8,363 nucleotides of DNA from an uncultured Eubacterium sp. (GCA_948759685.1 CAQBGY010000132.1:1-8363); one strand, 5' to 3'. Positions 1 through 6,443 are shown, numbered from the stretch's first letter. Notes: generated by a model not told the origin, from the sequence alone. Program-made: numbers and translations.

Positions 1-1586
1 TCGCCCCTTTTTTGAATATCATGAACGAATGGTATCTGCGTGACTGCAGCAGGAAAATTACCGCAGTTTTACGGGCAAAAGGGAAAGAGGGAAAACCAAT
101 CACGAGCAACCCGCCATACGGCTATGTAAAAAGCTCTGATGACAAAAATCTTTGGCTTGTTGATGAAGAAGCGGCGGAGGTTGTGAGGAAGATTTTCCGG
201 TTGACCGTGGATGGTATGGGACCGTTCCAGATTGCAAAGCTGCTTACGGAGGAAAAAGTCGAGAAACCTTCTTATTATCAGGCGACCAGAAACAGGGGGA
301 ATTATAAGACCATGTGCGATTTTGAAACGCCTTATAACTGGACGGGCGGATCGGTTGCACGGATACTGGAAAGACCGGAATATATGGGAGATACCGTAAA
401 TTTCCGCAGCCACAAGGAATCCTATAAGGACAAGAAAGCAGTCAAAAACAGCAGTGACGAGATTCTTGTTTTTCAGGATACCCATGAACCGATTATAGAC
501 CGCAGGACTTGGTATATGGTGCAGGAATTAAGAAAAACTGTTCGAAGGTTTGATACCAGCGGGGAAGGGAGTATGCTGACCGGAAAGCTCTATTGTGCAG
601 ACTGTGGTGGAAAAATGCACTACCGCAGGGGAACAACGAGGGCAGGCAGGGACTGGCGTGGGATTCCGAACGGGGAAGTCCAACACACATCCGCAGGCTT
701 TAACTGTGGGACATATAACAGTGCCAGAAAGCAGAACAGAAAGGTGTGCTGTTCCCACTCCATCAAAGAGGACACGGTAAAGCAACTTATCCTTGAAACA
801 ATACAGTATGCCTTAAAAAGCGTCCGCATGGACGAGGCGGCATTTATAAAAAGTATGCGGAGCGCATCACAGGTCAGGGACAAAGGCGAGGTAAAAAAGC
901 TGAAATCAGACCTTGTGAAAAAAGAGAAACGCTTTGCAGACCTTGACCTGCTGATTAAAAAGGTGTATGAGGACAACGCAATGGGAAAGCTGCCGGACAG
1001 GCGATACGAAATGCTTTCTTCCGATTATGAAAAGGAACAGCAGGAGATTGAGATTTCCATGAGAGAAATTCAGGAAAAACTCATGCAGTTTGAAGAAGAT
1101 ACGGACAGGACGGAAGAATTTTTGTTGCTTGTGCATAAATACACTGACATTCAGGAACTTACGCCTGCCATCGTCAATGAATTTGTGGACAAGGTTCTGG
1201 TACACAAAATAGAGAAAATGGATGGAGACCGTGTGCAGGAGATTGAGATTTTCTTAAATTATATCGGGAAGGTGGATCTTCCGGCGCAGGAACTTTCGGA
1301 GGAAGAAATTGCAGAGGAAGAAAAGAAACGGAAACGCCGCCAGTACAGCAGGGAGTACCAAAAAGCATACCGCAAGAAGCACAGACCGGAAATCCGGCAG
1401 CTGATTGAGGGTGCAAATGCCGCAGACAGGCAGAAACAGATAGAGGAAGCGAGGCAGTCAGCGGATGGACTTCTGCTTACAGACAGCACGGAGCAGGTTG
1501 CAGCCATAACAGCCGGGGAAAATAAAGTTATCGTAGACGGCAGCCTTCCGACGAAAGAAGAAGTGAAACGCAAGTATGGCAGATAA
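1..1586 (+). CDS. Large serine recombinase, C-terminal part (5' end outside window)
   Basis: The reading frame is open from the first complete codon at 3-5 and reads APFLNIMNEWYLRD, a typical junction between the catalytic domain and the recombinase domain of large serine recombinases. The TTG at 12 is therefore not the true start, and the catalytic serine domain lies to the left. Counting residues from nt 12: the recombinase domain spans about 8-180 (NPPYGY at 33-38; WTGGSVARILERPEYMG at 110-126). A zinc ribbon follows, with CADC at 195-198, C232 and CC at 246-247. A charged coiled coil spans about 290-365, and a DUF4368-like segment spans about 368-425 (FVDKVLVHKIE). The tail is very basic and acidic (about 430-480). 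Such enzymes integrate and excise clostridial mobile elements by site-specific recombination. No terminator follows; parM starts 38 bases on and is probably co-transcribed. The family is clear; the attachment sites are not in this window. Confidence 0.93.
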   Translation, partial: APFLNIMNEWYLRDCSRKITAVLRAKGKEGKPITSNPPYGYVKSSDDKNLWLVDEEAAEVVRKIFRLTVDGMGPFQIAKLLTEEKVEKPSYYQATRNRGNYKTMCDFETPYNWTGGSVARILERPEYMGDTVNFRSHKESYKDKKAVKNSSDEILVFQDTHEPIIDRRTWYMVQELRKTVRRFDTSGEGSMLTGKLYCADCGGKMHYRRGTTRAGRDWRGIPNGEVQHTSAGFNCGTYNSARKQNRKVCCSHSIKEDTVKQLILETIQYALKSVRMDEAAFIKSMRSASQVRDKGEVKKLKSDLVKKEKRFADLDLLIKKVYEDNAMGKLPDRRYEMLSSDYEKEQQEIEISMREIQEKLMQFEEDTDRTEEFLLLVHKYTDIQELTPAIVNEFVDKVLVHKIEKMDGDRVQEIEIFLNYIGKVDLPAQELSEEEIAEEEKKRKRRQYSREYQKAYRKKHRPEIRQLIEGANAADRQKQIEEARQSADGLLLTDSTEQVAAITAGENKVIVDGSLPTKEEVKRKYGR

Positions 1587-1624
1587 TTTTATTAAAAACA
1601 AACCATGAAAGAGAGGATTTTTAT

Positions 1625-2575
1625 ATGACAAAGATCAGGGATTACAACATGAACGGGACAATTATTTTAGGCGTGGATGCAGGCTATGGGAACTATAAGA
1701 CGGCAAGGTGCTGTTTCCCGACTTCCGTGAGCAGGAGCGACCAGCCGCCTATTTTTACAAGGAATTATTTGGAATATGAAGGCAGCTATTACACCATAGG
1801 CGAGGGGCATAAGGATTTTGTGGCGGAAAAGAGCATGGATGACGATAATTATATCATTACCCTTGCCGCCATAGCAAAGGAACTGAACGCAAGAGGGCTG
1901 TCAACGGCAAAGATTCATCTTGCGGTGGGACTTCCGTTAAAATGGGTTCAGACACAGCGGGATTCGTTCCGGGAGTATATGATGCAGAACCGTCATGTAG
2001 ATTATAAGTATGCGGGCAGGCGTTATTTGATTGACATTGTGGACTGTACGGTCATGCCACAGTGCTATGCAGCGATAGCGGAGAGCCTGCCGGATTTTAA
2101 GGGTATGCACATGGTAGCTGATATTGGGAATGGGACGATGAACGTGATGATACTCAATAATGGCAAGGCAAGCGAAAGCAAATCGTGGACAGTGCGGCTT
2201 GGCGTGGGCGAGTGTTTTAAGGTGATCCGTGACCACATCTTAGACAGAAAGGCGGAGGAACTTCCGGCAGAGATTATTGAAAATTATCTTAGACATGGCA
2301 GCGCTGATATAGGGGATGAATACAAGGCGCTTATGGAGGAGGCGGCAAAATCCTATGTGGATAAGATATTTGCGGAACTGAAGGCGCATGGTTACAATCC
2401 TAATCTTATGAAGCTGTATGTCATGGGCGGTGGTGCGAAGGTTGTGGAGCTTGTGGGCAGTTATGACAGCGATAATGTTACCTTCAACCATGATATACGG
2501 GCAAATGCCAAAGGCTATGAATATTTCTGCTATATGAAGCTGCGCAGGCAGAAAGCAATGGCATCAGCCGGATAA
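1625..2575 (+). CDS. ParM/StbA-like actin-type ATPase for DNA segregation
   Basis: This 316-residue protein has the three nucleotide-binding motifs of the actin fold in order: phosphate-1 GVDAGYGNYKT (16-26), phosphate-2 VADIGNGTMNV (164-174) and an adenosine motif YVMGGGA (265-271). Length and order fit ParM/StbA/Alp-type filament proteins, which polymerize with ATP in the cytoplasm and push sister DNA copies apart. The ATG at 1625 has GAGAGG at 1611-1616, 8 bases away; an in-frame ATG at 1649 would also keep the phosphate-1 motif, but has no comparable site. The next gene encodes a plausible DNA-binding adaptor 16 bases downstream, as in parMR operons. Family assignment is strong. The job in segregation is inferred from family and neighbour, because some actin-like proteins of mobile elements serve other roles. 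Confidence 0.88.
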   Translation: MTKIRDYNMNGTIILGVDAGYGNYKTARCCFPTSVSRSDQPPIFTRNYLEYEGSYYTIGEGHKDFVAEKSMDDDNYIITLAAIAKELNARGLSTAKIHLAVGLPLKWVQTQRDSFREYMMQNRHVDYKYAGRRYLIDIVDCTVMPQCYAAIAESLPDFKGMHMVADIGNGTMNVMILNNGKASESKSWTVRLGVGECFKVIRDHILDRKAEELPAEIIENYLRHGSADIGDEYKALMEEAAKSYVDKIFAELKAHGYNPNLMKLYVMGGGAKVVELVGSYDSDNVTFNHDIRANAKGYEYFCYMKLRRQKAMASAG

Positions 2576-2591
2576 GGGGAGGCGTATCTGA

Positions 2592-3128
2592 ATGAAAAAC
2601 AAAAACCACAATATCCGCTTTAACATGGAAAAAGGGGACGAGTGTAGGGCGTGGGAACTCCTGCACTCCCCAAAGATACGGCAGATGTTCAAGTCACAGA
2701 ATAAATTTGTGATAGAGGCGGTCAATGATTATTATGACAGGTGTATAGCGGTAGGTAATGATCCTTATCTGGAAACGAGGGAGAAAGAGGACGCTTTTAC
2801 AGAGCGTATTGTGAATGCGGTGGAAAAGAAAGTAATGTCCAATCTCCCGGCACTTTTTGGGATGTATATGGCACAGATGCAGCTTTTTTCTTTATCTGTT
2901 CCTATGGGGGCATATCAGGCGGCGCAGGGCGGTATGATGTATGGGCAGGAATCATTAAACGGCGCAGACAGCGGAAATGTGGCGGGCGGCACGGTTTCTC
3001 CCGCTGCTACAAATCTGACAGACGCGAAAGCAACGATGCAGAATGCGGGGAATATGCAGGAAGAAACTGTATCGGAGAACGCCACAGAGCCGCCGGATAA
3101 TGATTTGATTGACTTTGACGCATTTTAA
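2592..3128 (+). CDS. Putative ParR-like adaptor (ribbon-helix-helix type)
   Basis: This 178-residue protein directly follows the ParM-like gene, with AGGGGAGG at 2575-2582 and its ATG 9 bases later. The N-terminus looks like a ribbon-helix-helix DNA-binding fold: a short strand NIRFNME (7-13), a helix around GDECRAWELLHS (15-26) and a second helix SQNKFVIEAVNDYYD (35-49). Residues about 63-100 are probably helical. The middle (about 105-160) is low-complexity, rich in Gly, Ala, Met and Gln, and the end is an acidic-hydrophobic tail, DNDLIDFDAF. ParR proteins bind a centromere with the N-terminal fold and touch the ParM filament end with the C-terminal tail, so layout and gene order agree. I recognise no sequence signature that proves it. 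It could instead be a general accessory protein of the element. A terminator follows 17 bases after the stop. Confidence 0.62.
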   Translation: MKNKNHNIRFNMEKGDECRAWELLHSPKIRQMFKSQNKFVIEAVNDYYDRCIAVGNDPYLETREKEDAFTERIVNAVEKKVMSNLPALFGMYMAQMQLFSLSVPMGAYQAAQGGMMYGQESLNGADSGNVAGGTVSPAATNLTDAKATMQNAGNMQEETVSENATEPPDNDLIDFDAF

Positions 3129-3144
3129 TATATTTATAGGGCAG

Positions 3145-3180
3145 GGCTACGGTAATCAAGTTTACTGTAGCCTTATTTTT
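3145..3180 (+). terminator. Intrinsic terminator of the recombinase-parMR operon
   Basis: An 11-bp stem (3145-3155 with 3162-3172, one G-U pair) closes a 6-base loop and is followed by TTATTTTT (3173-3180). It sits 17 bases after the ParR-like stop codon and would end the upstream transcript. Confidence 0.88.
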
Positions 3181-3207
3181 GTGGATTTTTTCACATCAGA
3201 GTATAAA
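3179..3207 (+). promoter_or_regulatory. Possible promoter ahead of the hairpin array
   Basis: TTGTGG at 3179-3184 and TATAAA at 3202-3207 are separated by 17 bases. The -10 box is good (5 of 6 against TATAAT), the -35 box poor (3 of 6). It lies directly after a terminator and before a second terminator at 3371-3419, so transcription would start near 3214 and produce an RNA of about 205 bases. This rests on a weak two-box match. Confidence 0.33.
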
Positions 3208-3240
3208 TGCAGCCATATTTTGATTACAAACCAATAAAGA

Positions 3241-3360
3241 GTAGCCAAAAGGCTACAAAACAAGGACAAAGGGCAGCCGTTAAAGGCTGCATAATAAAGG
3301 GCGGGCATTTAAGCCCGCAAAATAAGGGCAAAAAACAGCCGAAAGGCTGCAAATAAGGGC
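3241..3360 (+). repeat. Array of four short hairpins with AAGGGC-type spacers
   Basis: Four stem-loops occur in a row: GTAGCC-AAAA-GGCTAC (3241-3256), GCAGCC/GGCTGC with a 6-base loop (3273-3290), GCGGGC/GCCCGC with a 6-base loop (3301-3318) and CAGCC-GAAA-GGCTG (3336-3349). A-rich spacers follow each one; AAATAAGGGC occurs exactly at 3320-3329 and 3351-3360, with related forms at 3259-3267 and 3294-3302, so the unit repeats about every 30 bases. AAATGCAGCC (3205-3214) and AAATGTAGCC (3363-3372) flank the array. A position next to parMR makes a centromere for the ParR-like protein possible; a structured RNA is the alternative. Confidence 0.7.
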
Positions 3361-3370
3361 GTAAATGTAG

Positions 3371-3419
3371 CCGTCTGTTTTGAGACTGGAATACCAGTTT
3401 TCGGACAGGCGGTTTTTTT
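3371..3419 (+). terminator. Long compound intrinsic terminator
   Basis: An outer stem pairs 3371-3378 with 3405-3412 (one G-U pair), an internal loop follows, and an inner stem pairs 3383-3389 with 3394-3400 around an AATA loop. Seven T's follow at 3413-3419. It would end transcription of the hairpin array, or act as an attenuator for the relaxase transcript. Confidence 0.8.
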
Positions 3420-3529
3420 ATGTCTGTAAAGAATCTGTTCCACGAACCGTTTCAGAGTGGTTCAGAGAGTGTCGGCAGCTAATTTCCGGGGAGGGCGCAA
3501 GCTCTCCCCTAAGCCCTCGGCGTTTGAGA

Positions 3530-3580
3530 GCGAAATACACCCTACGCACAAACCTTCGGTTTATGCTCCGGGGATTTCGC
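3530..3580 (+). repeat. Nested hairpin carrying a nic-like motif
   Basis: GCGAAAT (3530-3536) pairs with ATTTCGC (3574-3580); CCC (3540-3542) can pair with GGG (3571-3573); and 3546-3554 pairs with 3558-3566 with one C-A mismatch. Within the 5' arm, AAATACACCCT (3533-3543) resembles the TAARTGCGCCCT nick core remembered for the RSF1010/pIP501/pSK41 origins, differing at two purine positions from the AAATGCGCCCT form. This is the best nick-site candidate in the block, but the match is short. Confidence 0.3.
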
Positions 3581-3614
3581 CCTGCCGGGGGCAAATTCAC
3601 GCAAGTGTGAATTT

Positions 3615-3641
3615 ATACAGTCCGAAAAAACCGGACTGTAT
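3615..3641 (+). repeat. Perfect 10-bp inverted repeat
   Basis: ATACAGTCCG at 3615-3624 and its exact complement at 3632-3641 enclose a 7-base A-rich loop. It abuts the 8-bp hairpin 3593-3614, so two stems stand side by side. There is no T-run of terminator quality after it (TTATCC). It may be a relaxosome protein site or part of a folded leader. Confidence 0.7.
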
Positions 3642-3865
3642 TTATCCATGCCGCCCAGAGGACGGGCGCATAGATGGCGCTGCTGCTTACGGCTACATTT
3701 CAGGACAGATGTGCAGCATTGCAGAGGGGACTTCACAAAACAAAGCCCCCTGCGGCTGTCAGAAAGCGACAGCCGTAGACTGCCCGGATACGGGCATCGG
3801 TTCACAGACAGCCGTCCTATAATGGCTGCTCACAAAAAATGCGGTGGCAGGTTATCCGCCAAAAG

Positions 3866-3880
3866 AAAGGAAAAGCGTTT
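3866..3880 (+). promoter_or_regulatory. Ribosome binding site that sets the relaxase start
   Basis: AAAGGA at 3866-3871 lies about 10 bases before the ATG at 3881. The longer in-frame start at 3839 has only A-run sequence before it and would translate through the last hairpin of the structured block, so 3881 is preferred. Confidence 0.6.
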
Positions 3881-5569
3881 ATGAAAAGAAATTCATTTAT
3901 AGAAATGGCAAAGCTGCATGACTTATCAGGGCGCATCACTTATATTTCAAGCCACGCCAAGCAGGAGCATCTCTATGAAGTCTATACAACGGAGCCGGAC
4001 AGGGCATTCTGGCGGGAGCTTGCCAAATGTAATCAGGAGGAATTTGAAAAAAGCGGCACGAATGGGAAGTGCATTGAGGCAAGGGAGCTGATGATTGCAC
4101 TTCCGGAGAGTTTTATCAACTATGAGCATGACTATCTTTTGAAAAAGATGGCAGACGAATTTAAGGAAAAGTACGGCGTGGAGTGCTTTGCTGCGCTCCA
4201 CCACAATAAACGTAAAACGAATCTGCATATCCATATGATATTTGCAGAGAGAAAGCGGCTGGAACAGCCGGCAGAAAAAGTTGCCACACGGAATATGTTT
4301 TATGATGAGCGTGGGCGTCATGTGAGGACAAAGAAAGAGATTCTTGACGAAGATGGAAATATCCGCAAAGGCTGTAAAATCATCAAAAAGGGCGAAGTGT
4401 ATGAGCGTAAGATTTTTACTATTAAAGATGAGAGTTTCAAGCAGGAATCCTTTTTAGATGAGATAAAAGTGTTTTGTACGGATTTAATCAATCAAATGGT
4501 GCTTGATGATAAGGACAGGCTCAGTATTTTCGATAAAAACGGTCCGTACCTTGCAACAAAGAAGGTTGGTAAAAATAATCCGAAAGCGGAGGAAATCAAA
4601 GCAGACAATGAAATCCGCATGGAATGGAACAGAACTGTTGACCGTGCGATTGTAAGCGGCGTATCAGATGCGGAGATTGTGGAACTTAAAAAGGCGGAAA
4701 TCACGGAAAAAGTTAAGGAATCCGTTGAACAGAACGGACATAAGCCGGAGCTGTTCGGGGAGATTGTCAAAGCGGCGATTCTGTTATTGGAACTCCTGAT
4801 TGCTAAAGCCATGCAGAAGATGATAGATATAGCGGAGAAAGTGATCGGTATTGATGTCAGTGTTGTTAAGGAAACATCAAAAGAAATAGACAGCCGTATT
4901 CGTACAGGAGATAATCTGATAGTTCAGCCGGAAAGGAAGAAGATACCATTTCCCGTAAATCCGAATCGGAAACTTGATATGAAAAAGCATACAGAGCATT
5001 CAGAAGTTGATTCCACAGAGAAAGAAAGCATTATTAAACAGATAAAGGCAGAGAAAAAGCCAGTTTCGATTGAAACCGGGCAGACAGCAGAAAGACCGCC
5101 GCAGCCAAAACCGTCCGTTCTTGCAAGTAAATATCCCCGCCTGAAAGAGATTGAGGGTAGGCTGAAAGACCAAAACAGGGTAATTTTGGGGCGTGAGAAA
5201 GGAAGGGATATGCTGAAAAAGGAACTGTCCGAATGTGCAGGTATCTTCAAAGGCGGCAGACGTAAGGAATTACAGCAGGAGATTGATAGTCTTGACTTCC
5301 AGATTTCTAATATGAAAAAGAGACTTTCTTCTATTGTCAAGGAATACAATTTTGACTCTGTACAGGCATTCTATAAGGAACTTAATGCGGCCAAGAGGGA
5401 GAATCAGGATTATGAAACAGCTTGTGCAGAGTATGAGAAAAATTACGGAGAAAAGGTGGTGGATATGCGGAGCGTCAGGAATAGACTCAGAAAAAAAGAG
5501 CAGGACATAAAGATAAGGGAAGCAGGCAGGGGGCATCAGGCAAGACAGAAAGATAAAGGAGCGAGGTAG
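3881..5569 (+). CDS. MobA/MobL-family relaxase (conjugal mobilization)
   Basis: This 562-residue protein has the layout of a MobA/MobL relaxase. Counting from 3881: an N-terminal segment with GRITYISS (17-24), where Tyr21 is the likely nicking tyrosine; the family-typical AREL.IALP stretch (67-75); and the metal-binding HUH-type motif HHNKRKTNLHIHMIF (107-121), with His108, His116 and His118. It would cut one strand at oriT, stay bound to the 5' end and lead the strand into a recipient using the conjugation pore of another element. Residues about 235-340 are helical. The C-terminal third, about 415-550, is highly charged and probably coiled coil (GRREL..EI.SLDFQISNMKKRL). No type IV secretion genes are visible, so the element appears to be mobilizable rather than self-transmissible in this window. 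It follows the structured block directly. Confidence 0.87.
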   Translation: MKRNSFIEMAKLHDLSGRITYISSHAKQEHLYEVYTTEPDRAFWRELAKCNQEEFEKSGTNGKCIEARELMIALPESFINYEHDYLLKKMADEFKEKYGVECFAALHHNKRKTNLHIHMIFAERKRLEQPAEKVATRNMFYDERGRHVRTKKEILDEDGNIRKGCKIIKKGEVYERKIFTIKDESFKQESFLDEIKVFCTDLINQMVLDDKDRLSIFDKNGPYLATKKVGKNNPKAEEIKADNEIRMEWNRTVDRAIVSGVSDAEIVELKKAEITEKVKESVEQNGHKPELFGEIVKAAILLLELLIAKAMQKMIDIAEKVIGIDVSVVKETSKEIDSRIRTGDNLIVQPERKKIPFPVNPNRKLDMKKHTEHSEVDSTEKESIIKQIKAEKKPVSIETGQTAERPPQPKPSVLASKYPRLKEIEGRLKDQNRVILGREKGRDMLKKELSECAGIFKGGRRKELQQEIDSLDFQISNMKKRLSSIVKEYNFDSVQAFYKELNAAKRENQDYETACAEYEKNYGEKVVDMRSVRNRLRKKEQDIKIREAGRGHQARQKDKGAR

Positions 5570-5665
5570 CAAAGGAGACAGATAGCAATTGTTATCTATC
5601 TTCTTATTTTTTGAGGAACTTACTAAGTAAAATTTGTACAGTAAAAAATGGAGGTTGAAAAGATT
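5570..5665 (+). other. Intergenic: weak hairpin and small palindrome
   Basis: A 7-bp stem with one G-U pair (5580-5586/5591-5597) is followed by ATCTTCTTATTTTTT, a mediocre terminator for the relaxase gene. TTACT-A-AGTAA at 5620-5630 is a short palindrome that could be an operator of the following recombinase. I find no convincing promoter boxes. Confidence 0.4.
5650..5665 (+). promoter_or_regulatory. Ribosome binding site that sets the small recombinase start
   Basis: GGAGG at 5650-5654 lies 11 bases before the ATG at 5666. The earlier in-frame ATG at 5648 overlaps this site and has no site of its own, so 5666 is preferred. Confidence 0.65.
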
Positions 5666-6283
5666 ATGGCAGACAAAACAATTATTCTTGGATATATGAG
5701 AGTTTCTTCCCGTGATCAAAATGAGGACAGGCAAAGGATTGCACTGAAGGAAATGGGGGTGTTGGAGGCAAATATTTATGTTGATAAGCAATCAGGCAAG
5801 GACTTTGAGAGAAAACAGTACAAGCGGATGCTGAGAAGGCTTAAACCCGGCATGGTGCTGTATATCAAATCCATTGACAGACTTGGCAGAAATTATCAGG
5901 AACTCATGGAACAGTGGCGAATCATCACAAAGGAAAAAGGAGCGGACATTGTTGTGATTGATATGCCGATTCTTGATACAAGAAGAGAAAAGAACCTGCT
6001 CGGCACATTTATTTCGGATCTGGTATTAACATTATTGAGCTATGTCAGTGAAAATGAAAGAGTGTGCATTAAGCAGCGGCAGGCTGAAGGGATTGCGGCG
6101 GCAAAGGCAAAAGGCGTGAAGTTCGGAAGACCTGAAAAACCACTTCCGGATAATTTCAGCGAGTATTGTCAGATGTGCAGGGATGGAAAAATATTTGTAT
6201 TAAAAGCCTCAAAGGAATGTGGTATGCCAGAAAGCACGTTTAGACAGAAAATGAAGAAAGCATTGGAAACAGACGAACAGTAG
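5666..6283 (+). CDS. Small serine recombinase (resolvase/invertase family)
   Basis: This 205-residue protein is a complete small serine recombinase. Counting from 5666: catalytic block GYMRVSSRDQ (9-18), with nucleophile Ser14 by alignment to gamma-delta Ser10 and Arg12 beside it; IDRLGRNYQEL (70-80), giving Asp71, Arg72 and Arg75 of the active site; a long dimer helix (about 110-145); the linker KGVKFGRP (149-156); and a C-terminal helix-turn-helix (about 173-197, VLKASKECGMPESTFRQKM). Such enzymes resolve plasmid multimers or invert short DNA segments. Two inverted repeats lie 20 and 139 bases after its stop and are the obvious substrates, which favours an invertase or a resolvase with a downstream site. 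Composition is like the mobility genes upstream rather than the AT-rich cargo. The family is certain; resolution against inversion is open. Confidence 0.9.
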   Translation: MADKTIILGYMRVSSRDQNEDRQRIALKEMGVLEANIYVDKQSGKDFERKQYKRMLRRLKPGMVLYIKSIDRLGRNYQELMEQWRIITKEKGADIVVIDMPILDTRREKNLLGTFISDLVLTLLSYVSENERVCIKQRQAEGIAAAKAKGVKFGRPEKPLPDNFSEYCQMCRDGKIFVLKASKECGMPESTFRQKMKKALETDEQ

Positions 6284-6302
6284 GTAGAAAAGCTGGATTG
6301 TT

Positions 6303-6324
6303 AAAGTATACTTTTATGAGAATG
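6303..6324 (+). repeat. Left inverted repeat (IR-L) of candidate invertible segment
   Basis: This 22-bp sequence is the reverse complement of 6422-6443 with one mismatch (21 of 22). Its first 12 bases, AAAGTATACTTT, are a perfect palindrome with central AT, the kind of core a serine recombinase dimer binds and cuts. Confidence 0.8.
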
Positions 6325-6366
6325 CCACATTTTTACGAAAAATACCGAAAAACCAACAAAGAAATC

Positions 6367-6395
6367 TTGATTTTACAAGGTTTTTGGCGTAAACT
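6367..6395 (+). promoter_or_regulatory. Possible promoter inside the candidate invertible segment
   Basis: TTGATT (6367-6372) and TAAACT (6390-6395) are 17 bases apart, each 4 of 6 against the sigma-70/sigma-A consensus. It points rightward to the cargo operon and would start transcription near 6402. It lies wholly between the two inverted repeats, so inversion would turn it toward the recombinase gene. Other pairs in the gap were worse. Confidence 0.35.
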
Positions 6396-6421
6396 ACTAA
6401 TTGTGAAAATGTAGCAAATTC

Positions 6422-6443
6422 CATTCGCATAAAAGTATACTTT
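6422..6443 (+). repeat. Right inverted repeat (IR-R) of candidate invertible segment
   Basis: This is the partner of 6303-6324, in opposite orientation, across a 97-bp spacer (6325-6421). Inside the spacer further shorter inverted matches line up: 6323-6336 with 6402-6415, 6332-6337 with 6388-6393, and 6348-6354 with 6379-6385. Together they give a long imperfect inverted repeat. Confidence 0.8.

Larger units (their letters stand above)
3214..3419 (+). ncRNA. Candidate structured non-coding RNA (four hairpins plus terminator)
   Basis: The interval lies between a possible promoter and a strong terminator, contains no reading frame with a ribosome binding site, and is almost wholly made of small stem-loops with A-rich linkers. 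One hairpin (3336-3349) has a GAAA tetraloop of the GNRA class, which favours a structure acting as RNA. It could be a small RNA, a leader that controls downstream mobilization genes, or simply a DNA site read by a protein. I cannot match it to a named RNA family. Start and end are inferred from the promoter guess and the terminator. Confidence 0.35.
3420..3880 (+). other. Hairpin-dense non-coding block, putative oriT
   Basis: This stretch between the terminator and the relaxase has no reading frame with a ribosome binding site but many inverted repeats: 3444-3448/3459-3463; 3488-3496/3501-3509 (9 bp, GCAA tetraloop); 3530-3536/3574-3580 with further pairing inside; 3593-3600/3607-3614 (8 bp); 3615-3624/3632-3641 (10 bp, perfect); 3652-3656/3664-3668; 3681-3686/3713-3718; 3721-3729/3746-3753 (one bulge); 3753-3760/3768-3775 (8 bp); 3781-3786/3791-3796; 3809-3813/3824-3828. 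Relaxases of the MobA/MobL type usually nick an origin just upstream of their own gene, so oriT is the first hypothesis. The density of stems, two of them over small loops, also fits a structured RNA leader. The repeats are seen directly; the oriT role is inferred. Confidence 0.5.

Noticed and set aside
12..14. TTG as the real start of the large recombinase
   Set aside because: The frame stays open to the window edge and reads the conserved APFLNIMNEWY junction, so the protein starts further left.
3241..3360. CRISPR array
   Set aside because: The repeated parts are short and imperfect, the spacers are A-rich and alike rather than unique, and no cas gene is visible.
3457..3822. 121-codon open frame on the + strand in the structured block
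   Set aside because: It begins at a GTG without a ribosome binding site, its translation is rich in Cys, Pro and Gly without recognisable motifs, and every part of it lies in inverted repeats. The same holds for the overlapping frames 3380-3610 and 3648-3884.
3839..3880. Upstream in-frame start of the relaxase at 3839
   Set aside because: There is no ribosome binding site before it, and the extra 14 residues come from the hairpin region. The ATG at 3881 has AAAGGA at a suitable distance.
5580..5615. Strong terminator after the relaxase
   Set aside because: The stem is only 7 bp with a G-U pair, AT-rich, and the T-run starts several bases after it, so it was kept only as a weak hairpin.
5270..5791. 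173-codon minus-strand open frame across the relaxase end and the small recombinase start
   Set aside because: It lies opposite two genes with clear family motifs, crosses their boundary, and is a low-quality hydrophobic translation of A-rich coding DNA.
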